From contig CASEZY010000001.1 in NCBI GenBank assembly GCA_949292635.1, positions 158,434 to 222,433 on the forward strand: 64,000 bases of DNA, read 5' to 3'. The stretch is from an uncultured Methanomassiliicoccales archaeon. Lineage in GTDB: Archaea > Thermoplasmatota > Thermoplasmata > Methanomassiliicoccales > Methanomethylophilaceae. The notes beneath the pieces were generated by a model that worked only from the letters and a program-made list of their open reading frames with translations, searched no databases and was not told the origin of the DNA. Both the position numbers and the translations under genes were made by a program. Below, in pieces: positions 9,056 through 17,292 of the stretch. Positions within the stretch are counted from its first letter, which is position 1. The number at the start of each line of letters is the position of its first letter.

Positions 9056-9859
9056 ATGACCGCCAAGGTAGGTTTCATCGGCACCGGCAGGATGGCTTCC
9101 GCACTCATCCGCGGGGCCATATCCAAGGGGGCGCTGACCCCGGAGGATGTCATAGCGAGCAACATCCATGCGGATTCCAGGGAGCGGGCCGCCCGCGAGC
9201 TGGGGATCAGGGTCGTCGAGGACCCCAGGGACGTGGTGTCCGAGGCGGACGTGGTGTTCCTGGCGGTGAAACCGGCGCAGATCCCCGACGTCTTCGCATC
9301 CGGAGACCTTGGTTTCGATACCTCCAAGACCCTGGTTAGCATCGCCGCAGGGGTGACCATAGAGACCCTGAAATCGTATGTGCCAGATAGTAAAATTCTG
9401 CGTGTGATGCCCAACATCTGTAGCACCGTTTCCGCCAGTGCGACAGGATTCTGCAGGTCATCCGACATGTCCGATGAGGATGTGGCGAAGGCCAGGCTGG
9501 TTCTGGACGCTGTGGGCCTGTGCTACGAGTTCAAGGAGAAGGACATGGACGCGGTGTCCTCGGTGGTCGGCTGCGCCCCGGCCTTCATGTTCATGGCGGT
9601 GGACGCCATGGCCGACGGTGCGGTGCTCATGGGCCTGCCCAGAGACAAGTCCATCATGCTCGCCGCCCAGGCGATGCTGGGAGCGGCCAAGACCATACTG
9701 GAGACGGGACAGCACCCCGGAGCCCTGAAGGACAGCGTCTGCTCCCCCGGCGGAAGCACCATCGAGGGCGTGAAGGTGCTGGAGGACTACGCCTTCAGGG
9801 CCGCCCTTGCGGAAGCGATCAGGGCGTGCACCGACAAGAACAGGGAACTGGGGAAGTGA
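9056..9859 (+). CDS. proC: Pyrroline-5-carboxylate reductase
   Basis: A 267-residue NAD(P)H-dependent reductase for the last step of proline synthesis. The Rossmann motif GFIGTGRMASALI is at the N-terminus. The C-terminal dimer/active-site segment contains CAPAFMFMAVDAMADGAV and SPGGSTIEGVKVLE, both typical of ProC. The open frame extends further upstream from a GTG at 8849, but homology starts at the ATG at 9056. It stands alone between two minus-strand operons. A hairpin spans its stop codon. Confidence 0.93.
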   Translation: MTAKVGFIGTGRMASALIRGAISKGALTPEDVIASNIHADSRERAARELGIRVVEDPRDVVSEADVVFLAVKPAQIPDVFASGDLGFDTSKTLVSIAAGVTIETLKSYVPDSKILRVMPNICSTVSASATGFCRSSDMSDEDVAKARLVLDAVGLCYEFKEKDMDAVSSVVGCAPAFMFMAVDAMADGAVLMGLPRDKSIMLAAQAMLGAAKTILETGQHPGALKDSVCSPGGSTIEGVKVLEDYAFRAALAEAIRACTDKNRELGK

Positions 9860-9872
9860 TCCCCCGTTCCCT
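9842..9872 (+). terminator. Hairpin across the proC stop codon
   Basis: The arms AGGGAAC and GTTCCCT pair perfectly, followed inward by one mismatch and a further GGGG/CCCC pairing, with a seven-base loop. The stem includes the proC TGA. A T-rich tract does not follow at once, so it is only a candidate 3'-end structure between convergent genes. Confidence 0.4.
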
Positions 9873-9911
9873 CCCCTATTATAGAATATAGAGAAGAATG
9901 TAGTTTACTGG

Positions 9912-11678
9912 TCAGTTAGCCTGCTGGGACCTGCGCTTGCCCCTGTTGAGAGGCCAGGAGGACTTCAGCAGACCGGTGACCACCCTGGGGGCGTTGGACC
10001 ATATGGATCCGGCGTCCCAGTCCAGGTCCTTCTTGTTGCAGACGGTGGAGGCCATCATGCGCTCCCCCTCCTCCTTGATGTCCCAGAGCTTGCGGTCGCG
10101 CTCGTCGGCGTCCTTGATCGCCAGGATGTCGTCTATCCTGTGAAGTAGTCCTCTGGCTATGCCAGTGCGCTCCACCCTGGTGTCGTACGCCTCCTGGTCG
10201 ATCCTGCCCGCCTCGAACTCGCATCTGGCAAGTTCCAGAGCGGCGTCATAGGACACCTCGGCTATCTGGTCCCTGTTCATCCAGATGGTCTCGTAGGACA
10301 GCACGTGCTTCCAGGAGGGGTTCTCCAGCAGTGCGCGGTGCTCGTCCAGGGTGCGGGCGAAGAACCTGTATCCCCATTTCTCGGGATTCTCGAAGGCCCT
10401 GCTGCCGGGATCCACGAAGGGCGCGAAGGGTGCGTTGTAGATGAACAGTCCTTTATCCTTGCCCACCAGGCTCCACAGGTGCTTGGCGGCCTTGGCGCTG
10501 TCGATGGCGGACTCGGCGGTCTGCTGGGGCAGACCGGTCATGTAGAACACGTCGAACCTGACGCAGCCGTTGTCGAACGCTGACGTGAGTGTGCGGTCGA
10601 TGGACGCGTTGTCGTATCCCTTGCCCATGGCGATCCTTACCATCTCGTCGTGTGAATCCGGGGAGATCTCCATGGAGTACTCCCCGAAGCCGTGCTGCAG
10701 CTTGGAGAAGAAGTCCGCATTGCCGGGCTGGAAGATCTCGAAGGCCACGTGGTTCTTGATGCCCTCCTGCCTGGCCGCCTTGGTGAGACGGTCCACGTAG
10801 TCCGGGCCTCCCTGACGGGGGTCGCCGATCACGAAGATCGGGGTGTCCAGGTAGCTTTGGATGATGGACATGTCCTCCACCAGCTTCTCCGGGCTGCGGA
10901 AGGCGGGGCGGTTCCTGCACAGCAGCCTCTTGTTGGCGTCGTGGGAGCCTCCGCACTCGGCGCAGTTGTAGGAGCATCCCCTCACGGTGAACACCGAGGT
11001 CAGGGGAAGCTTGTCCCATCCCTGCCAGGGCAGAGCACCCTTGATGTCCATGTTGCGCAGGGTGCTCTTGATCATGGTGCCGTAGTCGAACATGCACCAG
11101 TCCAGGTCATCGGGGATGTTGGTTATCGGATTCTCGTGGATGCGGCCGTCCTTGTCCTTCCAGACCAGGTTGGGCACGTCCTCCAGGTTCCCGCCGTCCT
11201 GCAGCACCTGCATCAGCTTCACATGGGGGAGCTCGGTGGAATCGCCGCGCATCACCATGTCGATGTACGGCCTCTTGATCAGGTCGTCGTAGAAGTACGA
11301 GGATGAGAAACCTCCGAACTCCACGATGGCGTCGGGATGGTACTTCTTGACGATCTTGGCGATCTCGATGGAACCGTGGCAGTGGGGCATCCAGTGGAGG
11401 TCGATGGCGTAGACCTTGGCCTCCAGCTTCTCTATGAGCCTCTCCACGTCCAGGTTCTTGTTGTCCAGCATCTGCACCGCGATGTTGACGATCCTGGTCC
11501 TGAAGCCCGCCGCCTCCAAGTGGGAGGACATGGTCATGAAGCCGATGGGGTACATCTCGAACACCGGGGACGAGGGTACCACGTCGCTGACCGGGCCGTA
11601 GAATATGGGCTTCTTGCGGAAATCGTAGACCGTGGGCGCATGTATGAAGACGATGTCGGTGCCGAACATGGGGATCAC
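9912..11678 (-). CDS. B12-binding-domain/radical SAM protein, resembling the Ta0216 family
   Basis: A 588-residue protein. The N-terminal ~190 residues look like a cobalamin-binding-type Rossmann domain (IVNIAVQML, AIDLHWMPHCHG, IVEFGGFSSSYF), and a radical SAM CxxxCxxC motif follows at Cys235, Cys239 and Cys242. The C-terminal third is helical and charged. The length and domain order resemble the archaeal family typified by Thermoplasma Ta0216; I recognise that by memory, not by search. The start is a GTG overlapping the uppS stop; an ATG three codons in (11669) is possible. Coupling to a cis-prenyltransferase hints at modification of an isoprenoid lipid, but a protein or tRNA substrate is equally open. 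Confidence 0.75.
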   Translation of the reverse strand: MIPMFGTDIVFIHAPTVYDFRKKPIFYGPVSDVVPSSPVFEMYPIGFMTMSSHLEAAGFRTRIVNIAVQMLDNKNLDVERLIEKLEAKVYAIDLHWMPHCHGSIEIAKIVKKYHPDAIVEFGGFSSSYFYDDLIKRPYIDMVMRGDSTELPHVKLMQVLQDGGNLEDVPNLVWKDKDGRIHENPITNIPDDLDWCMFDYGTMIKSTLRNMDIKGALPWQGWDKLPLTSVFTVRGCSYNCAECGGSHDANKRLLCRNRPAFRSPEKLVEDMSIIQSYLDTPIFVIGDPRQGGPDYVDRLTKAARQEGIKNHVAFEIFQPGNADFFSKLQHGFGEYSMEISPDSHDEMVRIAMGKGYDNASIDRTLTSAFDNGCVRFDVFYMTGLPQQTAESAIDSAKAAKHLWSLVGKDKGLFIYNAPFAPFVDPGSRAFENPEKWGYRFFARTLDEHRALLENPSWKHVLSYETIWMNRDQIAEVSYDAALELARCEFEAGRIDQEAYDTRVERTGIARGLLHRIDDILAIKDADERDRKLWDIKEEGERMMASTVCNKKDLDWDAGSIWSNAPRVVTGLLKSSWPLNRGKRRSQQAN

Positions 11679-12451
11679 TTCCCGTAGCGTCTGGCGCGTT
11701 GCTGGAACGAGCGAATGGCCCTGAGTAAATCAATGTATCTGAAGCTGGGCCAGTAAACATCGGCGAAGTACAGCTCGGAATAGGCCAACTGCCAGAGCAG
11801 GAAGTTGGACAGCCTCAACTCTCCGGAGGTCCTGAGGATCAGATCCGGGTCTGGGAGGTCGGAGGTGTACATATGGCCGGAGACCATGCTCTCGTCGATG
11901 TCGTCCACATCCAGCTCCCCGTTCTTCACGCGGGTGGCTATCTCCTTCACCGCGCTGACGATCTCCTGGCGTCCGCCATAGGCGATTGCCATGTTGAAGT
12001 AGTAGTTGTCGTAGGAGGCGGTCTTCTCCTCGGCGGTGGCGATGGCCTTGGCCATGCTCTCCGGGATCAGCTCCCGGTCGCCGATGACCCTCAGCCTCAC
12101 CTTGTACTCGTGGATGCGGGGGTCGTCGGCCATCTCTATGAGAGATTGCTCCATGAGCTCCAGCAGGAAGCTGACCTCGGTCTCCTCACGCTTGAAGTTC
12201 TCGGTGGAGAACGCATACACGGTGAGGCTCTTCACGCCCAGCTTGAGACACCAGTCCAGAACGTCCTGGATCTTGTCCTTGCCTGCGATATGGCCCTCGC
12301 GGATGTCCTTGCCGGAAGCCACGGCGTAGCGGCGGTTGCCGTCCATGATGATGGCGATGTGATTGGGCATGGGACCGTCCCTGATCTCCTTCTCCAACCT
12401 GCCCTCATACACGGAGTACGCCCTGTCCGTAAGGAATCCGCCTGCGTTCAT
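11675..12451 (-). CDS. uppS: Cis-prenyltransferase (undecaprenyl/polyprenyl diphosphate synthase family)
   Basis: A 258-residue UPPS-family enzyme that extends allylic diphosphates with isopentenyl diphosphate to make the polyprenyl carrier used for glycosylation. Signature segments are HIAIIMDGNRRYA near residue 30, VYAFSTENFKREETEV, and the C-terminal DPDLILRTSGELRLSNFLLWQLAYSELYF. I chose the ATG at 12451, which overlaps the marker-11 stop (ATGA); the longer frame is a shadow. It ends in a GTGA overlap with the radical SAM gene. Confidence 0.92.
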   Translation of the reverse strand: MNAGGFLTDRAYSVYEGRLEKEIRDGPMPNHIAIIMDGNRRYAVASGKDIREGHIAGKDKIQDVLDWCLKLGVKSLTVYAFSTENFKREETEVSFLLELMEQSLIEMADDPRIHEYKVRLRVIGDRELIPESMAKAIATAEEKTASYDNYYFNMAIAYGGRQEIVSAVKEIATRVKNGELDVDDIDESMVSGHMYTSDLPDPDLILRTSGELRLSNFLLWQLAYSELYFADVYWPSFRYIDLLRAIRSFQQRARRYGK

Positions 12452-13398
12452 TCGAAATCCTCCGGCACGCCTGCCGCCCTCAGCCCCATGTCGGTGCATC
12501 CTATGGCCGCCACGGCACCCACCGAGCCCTTGGGACCGGTGACCTCGATTATCCTCACGCCGTTCTCCGCCGCCACCTTCCTGGCGTCGTCCACCGTGTA
12601 CAGGATGGACTTGGCGCTCCAGGACCAGTCCTGCAACGCCTTGGGTATGGTGAGTCCGGTGAACACCGTCACCACGGTGTCGTCGGCCACTGTGGCCTTG
12701 CGGACGTATTCCACGGCGAAGTCCACCAGCTTGGGCAGGTCCGCCTCGGACACGGCGAAGCTGACGGATGTGGAGCAGCAGTTGGTGGTCTTGTTGGGCG
12801 CCTTGGGGTTAAGCTGGATGATCTTGTGCTCCAGGAACCTCCCATAGGGGCACTCCATGGCCATCTTCAGACCGGTGACCCATGTGGCGCCCTTCTCGCA
12901 GGTGTCGGTGTCGTCTATCCCGATAATCGCACGGATGAGCTTGGGGGTGACGATCTCCACGTCCACGGTGTTCCCACCACCGATCTTGGCGTCGTCCCCG
13001 TATACCGTCTCGATGACGTCGGCGCACTGTGGTATGCATGCCCCCACGCCCACCGATGCTCCCGCCATTCCCTTCCAGCGGGTACGGACCTTATCGCCCT
13101 CCACCTTCAGCGAATAGACGCCCTGGGCGCCCAGGTCGGAGGATGCCGCGCCGAAGCGCAGATCGGCGTCGCCGATGACGGTGTCCATGACCAGCATGTT
13201 GCCCTCGTCGTAGATGTCCCTGATGATCCCTCCGGTGCGCCTGCGGTTGACGATGTCCCATTCCTTGGGACCCTTGGCGCCGCAGACCTCCACAATGCGG
13301 GCGGTGCCGGCGGCCTCGTCCACCATGGTGAAGAACCCGGAACAGAACATGGGTCCGAACCTCTCCCTCACCTGGTCTGGCCTGAGTATCTGGCTCAT
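12448..13398 (-). CDS. Methanogenesis marker protein 11 (TiaS-related)
   Basis: A 316-residue protein that I assign to methanogenesis marker 11 by its overall layout and the segment AIIGIDDTDTCEKGATWV, a motif shared with the TiaS (agmatidine synthase) catalytic family. Other conserved-looking parts are CGAKGPKEWDIVNRRRTGGII and NKTTNCCSTSVSF with paired Cys. Marker-11 proteins are found in methanogens and have no proven function. A GAGGT ribosome-binding site lies seven bases before the ATG. It sits between kptA (nine bases upstream) and uppS (overlap). The TiaS kinship and the RNA-repair neighbour suggest an ATP-using or RNA-linked role, which is inference. Confidence 0.75.
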   Translation of the reverse strand: MSQILRPDQVRERFGPMFCSGFFTMVDEAAGTARIVEVCGAKGPKEWDIVNRRRTGGIIRDIYDEGNMLVMDTVIGDADLRFGAASSDLGAQGVYSLKVEGDKVRTRWKGMAGASVGVGACIPQCADVIETVYGDDAKIGGGNTVDVEIVTPKLIRAIIGIDDTDTCEKGATWVTGLKMAMECPYGRFLEHKIIQLNPKAPNKTTNCCSTSVSFAVSEADLPKLVDFAVEYVRKATVADDTVVTVFTGLTIPKALQDWSWSAKSILYTVDDARKVAAENGVRIIEVTGPKGSVGAVAAIGCTDMGLRAAGVPEDFE

Positions 13399-13407
13399 TT
13401 GGATACC

Positions 13408-14052
13408 TCAGTCGTTGAGCTCCTCTTCGTGGATTATGCGTATGCAGTCCGCCGGGACCTGGTCGCAAAGGAAGACGGTCTTCCCCGCCCTGCCGATGTC
13501 GTATCCCTCGTCGAAGCAGCGGTCCACGTCGATGGCGAGGATCACCGGCTGCTCAAGACGCACGGAACCGGCGTTGTAGGCGTCCTGGTATGTGAGGGAC
13601 AGGTGCACCTTGGCCCTGTCGGAGGGCATCAGGCCCACCTCCAGGATGATGTCCGCCTCATCCTCGGACGCAGGGTAGTACAATTCGTCGGGTATGTTGT
13701 CGGTGGGGAGCTTCAGGTCCACGTCGATGGTGTGCCCGTAGGTGGCACGGATGCTGTCCCCGGAGATCTGGTATCTGCCCTTGGGGTCTGTCTCCACCAG
13801 CGCTTCCACGTGATGGGGCCTGAGCCAGTGCATCCTGGGGTTGTGCTCCTTGATCGCCGAGATCAGGTCCCGGGTGCGCACGAATCCCCTGTCGTTCATG
13901 GGGAGGTCGTACTTCCCGTGACGGAGGATGCCGGCCATCTGTCTGCCCAGCCTCTCCATCTCGTAGTCGTTCATCAGGAACCTGCCCTCCTCGCCGCAGA
14001 CGGGACAGTACTCGTCGCGGAAGTATCCGTGGTCCTCGCATTCTCTCATCAT
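13408..14052 (-). CDS. kptA: RNA 2'-phosphotransferase (Tpt1/KptA)
   Basis: A 214-residue enzyme that moves an internal RNA 2'-phosphate to NAD+. A small zinc-ribbon-like N-terminus (CEDHGYFRDEYCPVCGEEG) precedes the KptA core, a feature of archaeal members. The catalytic Arg/His pattern is seen in LRHGKYDLPMNDRGFV, MHWLRPHHVEAL, SIRATYGHTIDVDL and AKVHLSLT. I chose the ATG at 14052 because GGAG lies eight bases upstream; a GTG at 14061 is the alternative. It is followed at nine bases by marker 11 and preceded at a few bases by folD. Confidence 0.9.
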   Translation of the reverse strand: MMRECEDHGYFRDEYCPVCGEEGRFLMNDYEMERLGRQMAGILRHGKYDLPMNDRGFVRTRDLISAIKEHNPRMHWLRPHHVEALVETDPKGRYQISGDSIRATYGHTIDVDLKLPTDNIPDELYYPASEDEADIILEVGLMPSDRAKVHLSLTYQDAYNAGSVRLEQPVILAIDVDRCFDEGYDIGRAGKTVFLCDQVPADCIRIIHEEELND

Positions 14053-14065
14053 TGGAATCACTCCG

Positions 14066-14941
14066 TTAGCGTGACTGCTCCTCAGCCGCCTTCACGGCGT
14101 TGGCCATGAGCATGCAGATGGTCATCGGTCCCACTCCCTTGGGGACCGGGGTTATGGCGGACACCTTGTCCTGCACGTTGTCGAAATCCACATCCCCCAC
14201 CAGCCTTGAGCCCTTGGGGTGGCTGGGGTCGTCGATGCGGTTGGTGCCCACGTCGATCACCACCGCGCCCTCCTTCACCATGTCGGCGGTGATGAAACGC
14301 GGCTTGCCGATGGCGGCGATCAGTATGTCGGCGGAACGGGTGACCTCCGCCAGGTCCTTGGTGCGTGAATGTGCGACGGTGACGGTGGCATCGGCGCCCT
14401 TCTGCATCAGCAGGGCGGCCATGGGTTTGCCCACGATATTGCTCCTGCCGACGACGACGGCGTGCCTGCCGGCGGTCTCAACCCCGGAGCGCCTCAGCAT
14501 CTCCATGACGCCTGCGGGGGTGGCGGGAAGGAACCCGGGTTTGCCTATCAGCATCCTGCCCACGTTCACCGGGTGGAAGCCGTCCACGTCCTTGGACGGG
14601 TCGATGGCCTCGATGACCTTGTCCTCGTCGATGTGCTTCGGCAGAGGCAGCTGCACCAGGAAGCCGTTGATCGCCGGGTCGTTGTTCAGCTCGTCGATCT
14701 TCGCCAGCAGCACCTCCTCCGGGGTGTCCGCGGGCATGGTTATCGTGACCGAATGCATCCCCAGCTCCTCGCACTTCCTGCCCTTCATGCGCACGTACGT
14801 CTGGGAGGCGGGGTCCTCCCCCACCAGCACCACCGCCAGGCCGGGGGTGATGCCGCGGGCCTTGAGGGCGGCTATCCTCTCGCGGAGCTCGCAGTATATC
14901 TGCTCGGAGAGTTCTGTACCGGAGATGAGCCTGGATGCCAT
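14066..14941 (-). CDS. folD: Methylene-tetrahydrofolate dehydrogenase/cyclohydrolase
   Basis: A 291-residue bifunctional FolD interconverting methylene-, methenyl- and formyl-tetrahydrofolate. Signatures are [24 protein letters not shown] with the catalytic Tyr/Lys, [25 protein letters not shown], the nucleotide-binding [11 protein letters not shown], and [14 protein letters not shown]. FolD in a methanogen fits lineages that use tetrahydrofolate for biosynthetic C1 units after losing the tetrahydromethanopterin branch. It is first in the folD-kptA-marker 11-uppS-radical SAM run, with a TATA-like element about 25-30 bases before its ATG. Confidence 0.95.
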   Translation of the reverse strand: MASRLISGTELSEQIYCELRERIAALKARGITPGLAVVLVGEDPASQTYVRMKGRKCEELGMHSVTITMPADTPEEVLLAKIDELNNDPAINGFLVQLPLPKHIDEDKVIEAIDPSKDVDGFHPVNVGRMLIGKPGFLPATPAGVMEMLRRSGVETAGRHAVVVGRSNIVGKPMAALLMQKGADATVTVAHSRTKDLAEVTRSADILIAAIGKPRFITADMVKEGAVVIDVGTNRIDDPSHPKGSRLVGDVDFDNVQDKVSAITPVPKGVGPMTICMLMANAVKAAEEQSR

Positions 14942-14962
14942 GGCTCCCTAACCCCCTCCTTG

Positions 14963-14975
14963 TTTTATAATAATT
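14963..14975 (-). promoter_or_regulatory. TATA-like element upstream of folD
   Basis: On the minus strand the A/T-rich stretch ATTATTATAAAA lies about 25-30 bases before the folD ATG, directly preceded by a GACGCGC tract. A GGAGGGGG ribosome-binding-like stretch lies between it and the start. Confidence 0.5.
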
Positions 14976-14983
14976 CTTGCGCG

Positions 14984-15796
14984 TCAACGAAGGCCGGACG
15001 TGGCCTCGGAGGCGGTGACCGCTCTGAAGCCGCTGTCCAACAGCCCGGCGATGACCTCGCGCACCCGATCGGCGTTCCGTTGGATCGTTTCCTCATCCAT
15101 CCTTCCGCCATCCCTGGTCTCCGCCATGTGCCAGGTGTGCGTGGCCAGGACGAATGTGCCGTCCTGCACCGTGCTTCCCAGGTCTATGAAGTCCCCGGGG
15201 GTCCGCTTGCCCTCATGCATCGGCCACAGATATGATGTGATGGGTTTGTCGGAAGCGTCCCTGCCCTTCACCGCCGGCAGCTCCGGGAGACCGTTCTCCA
15301 GACGGTAGACATCGGTAGTGCCAGATACATACGTGTAGTATGAGGAGTCGTACATCATGCCGTACTCCCGCAGGAAGTCCAGCATCTCCTCGTCCGGGTC
15401 CATGTACGGTGCGCGGAATCCCTTGGGGGAATAGCCCGTGTCGTCCCGGATCATGCATATGCCCTTCTCCACGATGGCACGCTTCTCCCCATGACCCAGA
15501 CGCACACCGGTGCGGGTGCCGTTGAAGTCCTCGTGGTCCACTCCGTGGAAGCCCAGGTCGTGCTTGGAGATGATGCTCCCCACACCTGATCTGCGAAGAG
15601 CGGTGGCCTCGCAGAAGAAGGTAGCGCGGATGCCCAGGTCGTCCAGCAGGTCCAGGAGCACCTCCGTGCCTCTGGCACATGACTCAAAACGGGGTGCGTT
15701 ACCGTCTCCCCTGTCCAGGGAGACGGCGGCCGGGGAACCTTTGACCGCGTCGTTCACGTCGCGGTCCAGGTCCACCGTGAGGCACAACCACCGCAT
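14984..15796 (-). CDS. Polysaccharide deacetylase-like protein (NodB/CE4 fold)
   Basis: A 270-residue protein with the marks of the NodB-homology domain: TVDLDRD at the N-terminus in place of TFDDG, ATFFCEATA, the metal-binding HGVDHEDF with two His, and the RAPYMDPDEEM segment matching motif 3. No signal peptide is seen, so it should be cytoplasmic. It starts at the ATG at 15796, overlapping the AMP phosphorylase stop (TGATG); the longer frame is a shadow of that gene. The tight coupling to a nucleotide-degradation operon is odd for a carbohydrate deacetylase. Its substrate is unknown. Confidence 0.8.
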   Translation of the reverse strand: MRWLCLTVDLDRDVNDAVKGSPAAVSLDRGDGNAPRFESCARGTEVLLDLLDDLGIRATFFCEATALRRSGVGSIISKHDLGFHGVDHEDFNGTRTGVRLGHGEKRAIVEKGICMIRDDTGYSPKGFRAPYMDPDEEMLDFLREYGMMYDSSYYTYVSGTTDVYRLENGLPELPAVKGRDASDKPITSYLWPMHEGKRTPGDFIDLGSTVQDGTFVLATHTWHMAETRDGGRMDEETIQRNADRVREVIAGLLDSGFRAVTASEATSGLR

Positions 15797-17292
15797 CAGA
15801 TCCCCTTCTCCAGCAACATGCCCTCGATCTGTATCGGAGCCAGGCGGATGGCCATCTCCTTGGCCCGCTGGGCCTTGGCGTCGGTGTCGCCGTGCACCCT
15901 CAGGAGCACGTCGCCCTTCTCCACCCGCTGACCCCTCTTCTTCATGATCAGTAGGCCGGCGCCCTTGTCGCTGGGCGCCCCGCAGGCCTTGGCGATGTTG
16001 ACGATGGCCTTGTTGCCGATGCCGTGGACGTACCCGGACTTGGTGGACACGATATCGTAGCTGTACTTGCCGGGCTCCAGGTCGCTGGACTTGAGGTCGG
16101 GACGGCCGCCCTGGGCCACCACGATCTCCATGAACTTCTTGTGGGCGGCACCGGACTCCAGGATCTCCCTGGCCCTGTCCACCCCGTTGGGGATGCCGCC
16201 CATCTCCAGGATCATTCCGGCGCACTCGCAAGCCTTCTCTATCACGCTGGCGGGGTGCTTGTCACCCTCCAGGATGCGGATGCATTCCCTGGCCTCTAGG
16301 TTCGGACCCACCGCCTGCCCTACGGGCTGGTCGCCGTAGGTCACCGCGCATTCCACGCGCATGCCCAGCATCCTGCCCAGGGATGTGAAGTCGGCCACGT
16401 ACTCCCTGGCCTTCTCCAGCGTGGGCACCTTGGTGCCCCTGCCGGTGGGGATGTCCACCACAAGATGGGTGGCGCCGATGGCCAACTTCTTGCTCATGAT
16501 GGAGGCCAGCATCTGCGCCCTGGGGTTGATGCCCAGGGGGTGCTCTATCTTGATCACGATGTCGTCCACCGGAGCGAGGTTCATGGATCCGCCCCAGGCG
16601 AACACACCGCCGACCTCCTCGGAGATGTCGCGGACCTGCTGCGCGGTCAGTTCCACGTTGCAGAAGGTCTCCACGAAGTCGGAGGTGCCGCAGGCGCTGC
16701 TGATCGCTCTGGAGGATGTCTTTGGGAGCATCAGTCCGGCGGCGGCCACGATGGACACCACTATCGGAGTGATCTTGTTCCCGGGAACTCCGCCCACACT
16801 GTGGAAGTCGAAGACCGGCTCCCTCTGGAACTGGATGCGGTCGCCGGTGTCAACCATGGCGTTGGTGAAGTGGGCTATCTCCTCCAAGTCCATGCCGTTG
16901 ATGTACAGCGACGTCAGCCAGGCGGACACCTCTATCTTGGACAGCTTGGACTCCAGGATGTCGTCCACCACCGCACAGATCTCCTCCTTGGTCAGCTTCT
17001 CGCCGTCCATCTTCTTGCGGATGTAGTTCACGGAATCCGGCTTGGGAGAGAACACCACGTTCAGCTCCTCCCCCTCGGTGATGCCGTACTTCTTCATCTG
17101 GGTCTCTGCGATCAGCACCTCTCCCTTCTTCAGGATGGTGTCCGATTTGTCCACCAGGGCAATCCAGGTCTCCTTCCCCTCGATGCGCACGCGGTCGTTC
17201 TCCCTCACGCCGACCTGCACGCAGTCGGCATCGTGGAGAATCACCGAAGGCTCGGAGAGGTCCACATCGTATGTTCTGGCTATCAGTCTCAT
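15796..17292 (-). CDS. deoA: AMP phosphorylase (archaeal DeoA)
   Basis: A 498-residue nucleoside 5'-monophosphate phosphorylase that turns AMP and phosphate into adenine and ribose-1,5-bisphosphate. It has the archaeal N-terminal extension (about 85 residues) before the thymidine-phosphorylase core, with DFHSVGGVPGNKITPIVV, KTSSRAISSACGTSDFVE and VDIPTGRGTKVPT. I chose the ATG at 17292 because it overlaps the RuBisCO stop in an ATGA arrangement; a GTG four codons upstream is possible. It provides the first step of the AMP shunt whose next two enzymes are encoded directly upstream. Confidence 0.93.
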   Translation of the reverse strand: MRLIARTYDVDLSEPSVILHDADCVQVGVRENDRVRIEGKETWIALVDKSDTILKKGEVLIAETQMKKYGITEGEELNVVFSPKPDSVNYIRKKMDGEKLTKEEICAVVDDILESKLSKIEVSAWLTSLYINGMDLEEIAHFTNAMVDTGDRIQFQREPVFDFHSVGGVPGNKITPIVVSIVAAAGLMLPKTSSRAISSACGTSDFVETFCNVELTAQQVRDISEEVGGVFAWGGSMNLAPVDDIVIKIEHPLGINPRAQMLASIMSKKLAIGATHLVVDIPTGRGTKVPTLEKAREYVADFTSLGRMLGMRVECAVTYGDQPVGQAVGPNLEARECIRILEGDKHPASVIEKACECAGMILEMGGIPNGVDRAREILESGAAHKKFMEIVVAQGGRPDLKSSDLEPGKYSYDIVSTKSGYVHGIGNKAIVNIAKACGAPSDKGAGLLIMKKRGQRVEKGDVLLRVHGDTDAKAQRAKEMAIRLAPIQIEGMLLEKGI

